Part shown: positions 50,693 through 64,000 of the stretch, in pieces
How the letters are laid out: every line of letters starts with the position of its first letter
Numbering within the stretch: position 1 is the first letter of the stretch
Assembly (NCBI GenBank): GCA_943735955.1
Contig: OX030962.1
Span: forward strand, 8,778,962 to 8,842,961
Origin: Piscicola geometra
Taxonomy: Eukaryota > Annelida > Clitellata > Hirudinida > Piscicolidae
Reading direction: 5' to 3'
Length of the DNA: 64,000 nt
Notes under the pieces: model-generated
The model's input: the letters and a program-made list of their open reading frames with translations, nothing else
Database searches by the model: none
What the model was told of the DNA's origin: nothing
Translations under genes and position numbers: made by a program

Positions 50693-52771
50693 TCAATCGA
50701 CTTCTTCAATGGTGGGTCCCTTTCCACCGCTCTGAGTCCCACCTCCAGGAGCGCCAGGGAAGCCACCAGGAGCGCCAGGGAAGCCACCAGGAAAGCCACC
50801 AGCACCAGGCATCTCAGCCCCGCCCGCTCCCTGGTAGAGCTTCGTGACGATGGGCATGCACACCTTCTCGAGGTCCTTCTGCATGTGTTCGTACTCTTCC
50901 TTCTCAGCCAGTTGGTTCGCGTCCATCCACTTGATCGTCTCGTTGCACTTGTTGAGGATCGTCGACTTGTCACTTTCTGAGATCTTGTCCTTCAGTTTCT
51001 CATCCTCAGCAGTCGACTTCATGTTGAAGGCGTAGCTCTCGAGGGCGTTCTTGGCTGAAATGCGATCCTTCTGCTTGTCGTCCTCGTCCTTGTACTTCTC
51101 GGCGTCCTTCACCATCTTCTCGATCTCCTCCTTGCTCAGACGACCCTTGTCGTTCGTGATGGTGATCTTGTTCTCCTTGCCAGTGCTCTTGTCCACTGCC
51201 GACACGTGCATGATGCCATTCGCGTCGATGTCGAACGTCACCTCAATCTGGGGCACGCCACGAGGGGCTGGAGGAATGCCACTCAACTCGAACTTGCCCA
51301 AGATGTTGTTGTCCTTCGTCATGGCCCTCTCTCCCTCGTAGATCTGAATGAGAACTCCAGGCTGGTTGTCTGAGTAGGTGGTGAAGGTCTGCGTCTGCTT
51401 GGTGGGAATGGTGGTGTTCCTCTTCACCAAGGCTGTCATCACACCTCCAGCAGTCTCAATGCCCAGCGACAATGGTGCCACGTCCAGCAAGAGAAGATCT
51501 TGCACTGCCTCTGACTTGTCACCACCCAATATCGCAGCCTGAACAGCTGATGGGAGATTAAAAAATAATTAATTTAAAATATTGTTCCTAAGATGAGAAA
51601 AGCTTAATTTAATTAAATCTACTTATTCAAGAAAAAGATTGCAGCACTCACCAGCACCATAAGCAACAGCCTCGTCCGGGTTGATGGTCTTGTTGAGCTC
51701 CTTGCCATTGAAGAAGTCCTGCAGCAGCTTCTGCACCTTGGGAATCCTCGTCGAGCCTCCAACCAGCACCACTTCATGCACTCCTGACTTGTCCAACTTT
51801 GCGTCTCTCAGAGCTTTTTCAACTGGATCCAATGTTCCTCTGAACAGATCACCATTCAGTTCTTCAAACCTCGCCCTAGTGATGCTGGTGTAAAAGTCGA
51901 TGCCCTCGAAAAGAGAATCAATCTCGACTGAGGCCTGGCTGGAGCTTGAGAGAGTTCTCTTGGCACGTTCACAGGCAGTCCTTAACCTCCTGACTGCTCT
52001 CTTGTTATCAGAGATGTCTTTCTTGTGCTTCCTCTTGAACTCGTTGATGAAGTAGGTGACCATGCGGTTGTCAAAGTCCTCTCCTCCCAGGTGAGTGTCT
52101 CCCGAGGTCGACTTCACTTCAAAGATGCCCTCCTCAATCGACAAGATCGAAACATCGAAAGTACCACCACCCAAGTCGAAAATCAGCACATTTCTTTCTC
52201 CTCCAACTTTCTTGTCAAGACCATAGGCGATGGCAGCAGCGGTGGGTTCGTTGATGATTCTGAGAATATTCATCCCTGAAATGGTGCCTGCATCTTTGGT
52301 GGCCTGGCGCTGAGAGTCATTGAAGTAGGCTGGAACAGTGACAACAGCGTCATTGATGGTCTTTCCCAGATACGCTTCAGCAGTTTCCTTCATCTTCAAA
52401 AGCACCATGGACGATATCTCCTCAGGGTAGAAGGTCTTCACTTCGTTCTTGTACTCCACCCTGATCTTCGGCTTGCCTGCGTCGTTGATGACGCTGAAAG
52501 GCCAGTGCTTCATGTCCGACTGCACCGAGGCGTCGTCAAACTTCCTGCCGATCAAGCGCTTGGCATCAAACACTGAGTTGGTAGGGTTCATGGCAACTTG
52601 GTTCTTGGCGGCATCTCCGATCAGACGTTCGGTGTCGGTGAAGGCGACGTAGCTGGGAGTGGTTCTGTTGCCCTGGTCGTTGGCGATGATCTCCACCTTG
52701 CCATGCTGGAAGACACCCACACACGAGTATGTGGTGCCCAAGTCGATTCCGATTGCTGGAGCTTTAGACAT
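50693..52771 (-). CDS. Cytosolic heat shock protein 70 (HSP70/HSC70)
   Basis: Complete gene, exons 52771-51652 and 51546-50693, predicted 657 residues. HSP70 is an ATP-driven chaperone that binds exposed hydrophobic peptides with J-domain and nucleotide-exchange partners. All three family signatures are present: IDLGTTYS near residue 8, [12 protein letters not shown] near 200 and [14 protein letters not shown] near 340. The substrate-binding domain follows ([20 protein letters not shown]), then a Gly/Pro-rich tail (GGFPGAP repeats) and the C-terminal EEVD that recruits TPR co-chaperones and marks a cytosolic or nuclear member. The 105-bp intron (51547-51651) interrupts AYGA|AVQAAI, just after the ATPase domain's third signature. 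Donor GCTG|GTGAGT and acceptor CCCATCAG restore the frame exactly. The start is the ATG at 52771 ([12 protein letters not shown]). GC content and codon use are far richer than the surroundings, as expected of a highly expressed gene. Confidence 0.97.
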
Positions 52772-52882
52772 CTTTTAACGATTTCTTTACTAATATGAAA
52801 ATCTTTGGAACTGTAGTGATAAGAACGCAAACCTCTGAAATGTTTGATTTATTGAAACTGAGCACCTCCTGCAACAGCCTCC

Positions 52883-52891
52883 TTTTATATA
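52883..52891 (-). promoter_or_regulatory. HSP70 TATA box
   Basis: TATATAAAA on the minus strand, about 112 bases before the start codon. Transcription would begin near 52855, giving a 5' leader of about 85 bases with no intron seen. Confidence 0.8.
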
Positions 52892-52900
52892 CGTTTTGAA

Positions 52901-52944
52901 GAAACTTCTGGAGAACGAGAAGTTTCTAGAATCAAGGAACTTTC
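52901..52944 (-). promoter_or_regulatory. Heat-shock element array
   Basis: Alternating GAA/TTC pentamers, the binding sites of heat-shock factor trimers. GAA 52901, TTC 52906 and GAG 52911 form one near-perfect triplet; GAA 52919, TTC 52924 and GAA 52929 form a perfect one; GAA 52937 and TTC 52942 form a pair. They sit 10-60 bases upstream of the TATA box, so the gene should be strongly heat inducible. Confidence 0.9.
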
Positions 52945-52989
52945 GGATCGTGGCCCAGTTAGTATTTAAATAATGTAAAGTCGATTCTG

Positions 52990-52994
52990 ATTGG
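52990..52994 (-). promoter_or_regulatory. HSP70 CCAAT box
   Basis: GACCAATCAGA on the minus strand, an NF-Y type CCAAT box, about 100 bases upstream of the TATA box, where animal HSP70 promoters often carry one. Confidence 0.6.
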
Positions 52995-53865
52995 TCAAAT
53001 CTTCAATATTAAATGCAGCTAACAGAAAGGAAACTTTTTAAATATTTAACTATTCACAATTAGTTTAAAATATTATTTTAATAATATATTTATATACATA
53101 GATATAATAATATTCACACATGAAAATATACTTAATCTTAAAACGAGTCCTTTAGAATATTCTGGCAAAAGGATAGAATCTGTAATTTGATTCGTTGCTA
53201 TTAATATACATTACCTTAAAACGGAAAATTTAAAATGTTTAGCGCGTAATTTTTAATAAGAAAATAACATTTTAAAAAAGCGTCTGCTGCGGACAAGCGG
53301 AAAAATGTATCTCAAACATTCAATCCAACATGCACCTCCAGTTGCACTGTTATTGCGGAAATGATTAATAAATTCTAACATTTATTTATGCTGCCATGAA
53401 GGCGGGCTTTTCTCTGACCTCCGTATCTTGGCAGCGAAGTTACGGTCTGCCTGTTGCTCTCTAGCCTGAAGCAAGCTCGTCATAAAAAAAATCCTGAACT
53501 AACCATCTGATATGTCTGGTGGAAGATAATGGACAAGCATGAGATGTTTTTCATAACCAGCACATAGTTGTTTGTGATGAAGTCTTTTCATAAGATTTCA
53601 AACACCCATCCACAGCGAGTGTTGAAAGACACTAAAAAGGATTTCTTGACAAAGAAAGTCCAGAATAAGTTTGAATAAAGAAGAATGCTCTAAAAAAAGT
53701 TTGTCTTCATGGTGCAGCTCGAAGATTTTCAATGCCCTTGATGTCAACAGTATCCAGTATTCTGCCATAGTTGAAAGCAGTAGTCATTAGTGGACTCGTT
53801 AATAGCTTCCGCCTGTCTCCCTTATAAATCTGTAAGATTGCTTATTCTTCCAACTGGGATAAGGG

Positions 53866-53945
53866 GCCATCCATAAAAGACGTCCAAAAAAACTGCTTTT
53901 TTTACCCCCCCTCCCTTCTTGTCCACTTTTGACTTAACCATTCCT
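53866..53945. mobile_element. Possible DNA transposon terminus
   Basis: GGGGCCATCCATAAAAGACG followed by a T-rich run, then ACCCCCCCTCCC and CTTGTCCAC. Motifs of this shape recur, as I recall, at ends of DNA transposons in invertebrate genomes, but I cannot verify the family and no second end was found. Confidence 0.35.
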
Positions 53946-54064
53946 AGTTGTGGACGTTCAAAACATATAATTTATCGAACTTAAGTCAATGAATATTTTG
54001 GGGAAATTTACAACAATATAAAGAGTATGTGTCCACAAATATTTATTTAGAAATTCCAATTATT

Positions 54065-54216
54065 TTCAGGAAAAATTTGATTCCCGTTCCCGATTTGAAT
54101 ATTGATTCCCGTTCCCGTCCCGAAAACCTATTCCCGGTTCCCGACTTTTTCCGTCCCGAAATTAATTTTTATTCCCGTTCCCGCGGGAGTCCCGCAGGTA
54201 ACCGGTCCGACCTCTA
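54065..54216 (-). mobile_element. hAT-like transposon end
   Basis: From 54216 the minus strand begins TAGAGGTCGGACCGGTTACC, followed by CGCGGGAACGGGAAT and several further CGGGAACGGGAAT and CGGGACGG motifs down to about 54065. Subterminal arrays of CGGGA-type repeats behind a TAGxG(T)xGGxCGG start are characteristic of some hAT elements. No transposase and no opposite end are visible. Confidence 0.5.
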
Positions 54217-55479
54217 GTGTAGAATCAGCGCGGTAAAAAATGCAAATATAACCTGAGTACGAAGTATATGTACATTTATTTGATATTTGCCTTTTATTCG
54301 ATTCGTTATCTAATTTGCGAAAAATATTTATATGCCATTCGATCTTAATAGTTATATCTGAGCAAATGCTCATTATTCTGTCATGTTAATTATAAAAACG
54401 CTTTTTGGACAATTTTATTCGTATACCAATCACCTACTCGGTGTCAGAGGCCATGAAGTAAAACAAAAAAAAACATAATAAAATTCTATTTAACGAAATT
54501 TAAAAAGAGGAAAAAAAATTCAAACTTAAAATTCTTTTCTTTGAAGTGAGAATAAAACATGAATAATTTAAACGAACAAACATCAAGACATACACAGCTC
54601 ACTAGCGGTTATATAGCATTGTAAATGTTTCTTTCTAAACGTTCCAGTTTATAACATTGAAGCGGCAAAACCTGAAGTAGATTAAGTACAACAGCTTCGT
54701 TTTACTGATGAATCCACGAGCTGTTTGTACTGCAGTAGCAATATTCAAATACAATTTACTAAAAAAAGTATTCAATTATTATTATAATTAGGCTAATCCT
54801 GGAAAACTATAAAATAGGAAATGAAGTAAGGTATAACGAGCAGACACTAAGGAAATAGACCATATAAATGAGCTTTATAAAATTTGATTTAGGTAAATGG
54901 ACATAAATACATAAGGGGGCAGATAAATATATAATATCGCACTATATAAATCTTTACAGTCGATCATTATCCTCATCATACACACTAACAGCGTAAATAA
55001 GGTTATGGAACACTTGTTGTTTCCTCCATTGAATATGCGCTTGAAAAAACACACCTTTCAAATCTACCTTTCAAACACCAAATTTAGGCTTAGCAGTATG
55101 TGATGGATGCAATAGGAGAGGTAATACGGGTGTTGACCTTACGATGAGCAACTATTGAGAGATGGGCCGAAATTTTGTAATGTAGTAATAAAAAAATATA
55201 AATCGTCATCTGCGTGATAATCTTGAATTGTATAACGCCTTATAACTAATAAATTAAGAAGTTTCTAAACTAAAATGGTGGCTGCAAAATACAAAAGCAT
55301 TAGTGATTGATTGATTGCAAATAACTTAAAACCATTTCTAGAAATACAATGAGCATCTAGAGAGTGTTGTGGTGGTAAAGGAAGTCATTGTGATATATTT
55401 TAGAGGTGCATTCCTGATTAGTGAATGGTACATAAATATAATGCAAATTAAAGGTGATTAAAGCATTAATAGATTTGTA

Positions 55480-55530
55480 ATTATGATGATGATGATGATG
55501 AAGAATATTATGATTATTATTATTATTATA
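55480..55530. repeat. (ATG)n/(ATT)n microsatellite
   Basis: A short GATGATGATGATGATGA run followed by ATTATTATTATTATT. Confidence 0.8.
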
Positions 55531-55755
55531 CCAAAGCCTCTCTTATATAAATAAATATCAAAGATGATGATTGTGAAAATTGTAGGCTATAAAATATAAG
55601 ATATGAAAAATAGTCAAAAAAGTAGTATAAACAAGAAAATAATGGTTATAGTACTGACCTGAATACAGAGTTTATAGGTATGTAGTAGAAAAATACAATG
55701 AAAAAAACGTAAAGCAATAGTTTCTGTTGAAGTATAATTAATCACATGAAAGCAC

Positions 55756-55806
55756 ACACACATACACACACACACACACACTCACACATACACACACACA
55801 CACACA
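55756..55806. repeat. (CA)n microsatellite
   Basis: About 50 bases of CA with TACA and CTCA interruptions. Confidence 0.9.
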
Positions 55807-56178
55807 AGGGTACAAACACAAGTTGATGATTTACATGCTTAACATAACGAGGTCATAATTTGTGTGTGCACAATAGAAATAAGAATAAAGAGTTATTTAG
55901 AAACTAAAAGATAGCACTGCTGAATCTTTATACAAGCTTGAATAGGTTAATAATAATAAATGTATTAAAAAATATTTATAAAAAAAATTGAACATTTTTC
56001 GAAGTTTTAAATTCAAAATTTCCTCACAATCATTAAAAAATCTCAAAATTACTCCTTTAAAATGTCAATTTCACAGTAGCACAATCAGTTTTATAATCAA
56101 CACTACTACAAGAACAACAAGAACATCCAAGATTGCCAGATGAAAAAAGACATTTTAAATGATTTATTTTGATTTATG

Positions 56179-56284
56179 ATATATATATATAAATATATAT
56201 ATAAATATGTATATATATATATATATATATATAAATATGTATATATAAATATATATATAAATATGTATATATATATATATATAA
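56179..56284. repeat. AT-rich repeat (TATATA/AATATGTA)
   Basis: Alternating TA with regularly spaced AAATATATATA and AAATATGTATA variants. Confidence 0.9.
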
Positions 56285-56400
56285 AATAAAAGCCATTACA
56301 AAGTGAAAGGATGTAATCCAGGTAATAGTTCAATTAAAATAGTCTCAGATATTAAGACATGGACGACAATGATGATGTTATTGATGATGATTACGATGGT

Positions 56401-56562
56401 GATGATTATGATGAAGGTGGAAATGGTGATGATTATGATGAAAGTGGAAATGGTGATGATTATGATGAAGGTGGAAATGGTGATGATTATGATGAAAGTG
56501 GAAATGGTGATGATTATGATGAAGGTGGAAATGGTGATGATTATGATGAAAGTGGAAATGGT
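56401..56562. repeat. 27-bp minisatellite in a 54-bp dimer
   Basis: Six 27-base units (GATGATTATGATGAAGGTGG…) that alternate strictly between GAAGGT and GAAAGT variants, so the true period is 54 bases, three times. The unit is a multiple of three. On the plus strand an 82-codon frame from ATG at 56359 reads DDYDEGGNGDDYDESGNG repeatedly. No sign of transcription is available, so coding status is unknown. Confidence 0.92.
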
Positions 56563-56664
56563 GATGATGGCAATGATTGGTATTACACATTCCTCAAGCA
56601 TGACTAATAATGAAGCTTACACACCTCAAAATTGTTGTGTAGTTGTGTGTGATGGTGCTTTAGT

Positions 56665-56918
56665 GTGTGTGTGTGTGTGTGCATGTATGTTTGTGTGTCT
56701 GTGTGCATGTATGTTTGTGTGTGTGTGTGCATGTATGTTTGTGTGTGTGTGTGCATGTATGTTTGTGTGTGTGTGTGCATGTATGTTTGTGTGTGTGTGT
56801 GCATGTATGTTTGTGTGCGTGTGTGCATGTATGTTTGTGTGTGTGTGTGCATGTATGTTTGTGTGTGTGTGCATGTATGTTTGTGTGTGTGTGCATGTAT
56901 GTTTGTGTGTGTGTGACG
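56665..56918. repeat. 22-24-bp minisatellite
   Basis: About ten copies of GCATGTATGTTTGTGTGTGT with a variable number of GT steps, so units are 24 bases at the left and 22 at the right. Open frames on both strands are artefacts. Confidence 0.92.
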
Positions 56919-57084
56919 ACACTTGAAACTGATGATTAAAAGTGACCTCACAAGGTCGTTTCATACGCACTTTATGGCTGACATGATCAATACCATAATG
57001 ACTATCTAACGTGACAGACAAATACATTCAGTGGCACAAACCGAAATACAAAGTGTTTACGTACACGTACAAACGGTCAGTGGC

Positions 57085-57155
57085 GTAGTAGTAGTAGTAG
57101 TAGTATTAGTAGTAGTAGTAGTAGTAGCAGTAGTAGTAGTAGTAGTAGTAGTAGC

Positions 57156-57190
<35 letters not shown>
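57085..57190. repeat. (AGT)n microsatellite
   Basis: Trinucleotide AGT/GTA tract with a few AGC and ATT variants. Confidence 0.92.
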
Positions 57191-57326
57191 AAGCACTTGT
57201 ATGCTTTTCAAAGAACATATACTGAAAATGCTTTGAAAATCAAACATGATCAACTATCATAACCCCATTCAACCACTTAATCCTCATCATCATCATCATT
57301 GCTTCCATCCTCATCACCATCACCAT

Positions 57327-57472
57327 CACACCCACATCATTATCACTACCACCATCACACCCACATCATTATCACCACCACCATCACACCCACATCATTA
57401 TCACCACCACCATCACACCCACATCATTATCACCACCACCATCACACCCACATCATTATCACCACCACCACT

Positions 57473-57475
<3 letters not shown>
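57327..57475. repeat. 29-bp minisatellite
   Basis: About five copies of a 29-base unit starting CACACCCACATCATTATCAC and ending in CCA repeats. Because 29 is not a multiple of three, open frames through it change reading frame with every copy, which argues against coding. It ends directly at the stop codon of the syndecan-like gene. Confidence 0.9.
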
Positions 57476-62593
<5,118 letters not shown>

Positions 62594-63111
62594 TTTCGAA
62601 GATAAATCCGTAAAAAACTTTGATTGACTAGGTGTTTGATTAAACCTATAACATATTAAAAGGAAGAATAGTAAATAGAGTTTAGTTTAACTGAAACTCT
62701 TATAACAATGCGCTATTAGTCATACAATATTTCGGGTCGTGAGTTCAAGAAATTTATTCATTTAATTTGTAGCGTTTCATCGATACCATATTTTATTTTT
62801 AAATATGTTTTTAATTTAGTCTTCAATTCATAAACTGAAATATTCAAATCAATTTATATATAAAAATATTTTACTTTAGCGCTTTTGTTCACTAATAAAG
62901 GGCGCTATACAAATCATATACAAATCATTAGTGATTGATTTATATAATCTCAAGAATGCATCTAACTTTTCCGAGAAGGTAGAAACAATTTATTTAAAAC
63001 TTAAACTTATTTATATTAGAAATCTATTTAAATTTTTTTATTTTACAAAGACTTGTGTCATGACGGAAACCCCACATTTATAAAATTTTATTGTAAACCA
63101 TCTGAATCACG
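62594..63111. other. Upstream flank of syndecan-like gene
   Basis: Should hold the promoter, but no TATA box or clear initiator is visible. A SINE-like remnant lies at 62878-62945. Confidence 0.5.
62878..62945 (+). repeat. SINE-like 3' end
   Basis: AGCGCTTTTGTTCACTAATA then GGGCGCTATACAAAT and CATTAGTGATTGATTTA. The GCGCTATA motif followed by GATTGATT resembles the 3243 and 23265 repeats. The CATTAGTGATTGATTG tail also occurs alone at 55297-55316. Confidence 0.5.
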
Positions 63112-64000
63112 CAGGGTCCGGACCCCAGGATCCCCCCAGGATTGCCGCCCATGAAATCACGCCCGTGACCAAATCGGTCGTTGGAGGGATATCAAAGAGA
63201 AAACACAACAATCATACGTCATCAGGTCTGTTATCATTGAGAAGACTTTCAAAGAAAAAGACGTCAAATTTTTCATATTTTCCATCCAGCTATTTATATG
63301 ACGGCCAAAACGCTTATTTTTTCTTGCGTGCCCTGTAGCACCCTCTTGGACAGTGAATCGGGCTTGACGACGAGGCCAAACCAAGACACTTTTTAAAGTT
63401 TGACAGTTGCTAAAAGGGGTTTTTGTGGTCCAATTACTGAAGTGCCGTTATAATCTGATGTAGTTGCTGCTTCTGTGCTCCAAGTAAGAGATGCCGTAGA
63501 GTTTACGGAGACATTTAGATACAAAGACTTGTATTTTGCGTTCAGTTTCCGCGTTAAGCGTCCAGATCTCACACCCGTACAGTAGGATACTGAGCACGAA
63601 TGACTTGTAGAGTCGGTAACTAACAGAGATTCTGGTTTTTATCTCTGTGTTCCTTGTTCCATTTTTCAACCGGGTAACTCCTAGGTACTATAACTAACAT
63701 TTATTCTAATTTTTTCACATTCTTCGTTATTTCATTAGAGTTGTCTATTCCTCATAACCTCAGACTTTTCTGAGCTCCTTTCATTGCTTTTTCATTAAGT
63801 TTGTTGGTGAGATCAAGAAGTTCGCAGCTGGAGCCGCCCATCAGATTTATTTCGTCAGCAAACCTTAAGTTGGAGATTGACTTACCATCAATAAAGATGG
63901 TAAAATGATGATCTTTGAGAGTTTCTTGCCTAATTATTTGCGGGAAAATGTTTTAAAAAACAGAGGAAAGCAGACGCCTTTTGTGAACTTTCACTGATGT
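63112..64000 (-). mobile_element. RTE-type LINE, 3' part, decayed
   Basis: Minus-strand fragments follow the order of an RTE-like reverse transcriptase. LKDHHFTIFIDGKSISNLRF leads into ADEINLMGG (the catalytic YADD box, here FADE), then SSCELLDLTNKLNEKA (about 63909-63780). Next come SYRLYKSFVLSILLYGCEIW and TLNAETERKIQVF (about 63620-63510) and KCLRKLYGISYLEHRSSNY. Last are VQEGATGHARKNKRF, INSWMENMKNL and the C-terminal LQRPIWSRA followed by a stop at 63157-63159. Frame changes and stops show it is inactive. The second Asp of the FADD box is Glu. The element continues past the right edge. Confidence 0.8.

Larger units (their letters stand above)
52995..57472. other. Intergenic region between HSP70 and syndecan-like gene
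   Basis: Holds transposon scraps (53866-53945, 54065-54216) and a dense group of microsatellites and minisatellites (55756-57475). I searched it on the minus strand for a syndecan C-terminal exon (KKDEGSY…EFYA) and found none. Confidence 0.5.

Noticed and set aside
50644..52830. Plus- and minus-strand frames of 60-109 codons over HSP70
   Set aside because: They are shadows in other frames of the HSP70 coding sequence.

Overview
This is a very AT-rich stretch of nuclear DNA from an animal. Genes are broken into short exons by long introns, splice signals follow the GT/AG rule, microsatellites and minisatellites are abundant, and tRNA-derived SINEs, an RTE-type LINE and hAT-type DNA transposon fossils are interspersed. 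The gene content (a neuroligin, a syndecan-like transmembrane protein, EB/EGF-like modules, a cytosolic HSP70) and the repeats fit an invertebrate, probably a lophotrochozoan such as an annelid or mollusc. I cannot name the species.

All four genes I can support lie on the minus strand and read right to left. (1) At 62593-57473 is a complete five-exon model for a secreted-pathway, single-pass membrane protein: signal peptide, Ser-Gly/acidic region, Thr-rich mucin-like region, second acidic region and a GxxxG membrane segment. It looks like a syndecan-type proteoglycan, but the conserved syndecan tail is missing. (2) At 52771-50693 is a complete cytosolic HSP70 with one 105-bp intron, three clusters of heat-shock elements, a TATA box, a CCAAT box and a poly(A) signal. 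(3) Between 36855 and 25820 are at least six short cysteine-rich exons with mostly matching phases, apparently one gene of tandem EB/EGF-like modules whose first and last exons were not found. (4) Between 18399 and 3843 are four exons of a neuroligin-like, catalytically dead cholinesterase-fold adhesion protein. It has an 11.5-kb intron and continues past the left edge.

The rest is intron or intergenic DNA. Notable items: a 364-bp foldback transposon flanked by a perfect 10-bp direct repeat (38295-38678); three copies of one tRNA-derived SINE (19609, 27288, 57838); a second SINE present as a 117-bp inverted pair (14935-15540); several pieces ending in GCGCTATA plus GATT-type tails; the 3' part of a decayed RTE LINE at the right edge (63112-64000) with a 3'-end footprint at 43266; hAT remnants at 49380-50062 and 54065-54216; minisatellites with 28-, 20-, 14-, 27/54-, 22-24- and 29-bp units; and a near-pure (TG)n tract of about 436 bp. 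A GC-richer hairpin at 20484-20585 and two isolated exon-like pieces on the plus strand (45599-45641, 48571-48668) have no explanation.

The four genes are not a functional unit. The neuroligin and the syndecan-like protein would both act at cell surfaces or synapses, the EB protein is probably extracellular, and the HSP70 is a cytosolic chaperone. I found no prokaryotic features, CRISPR array, rRNA or intact tRNA gene.
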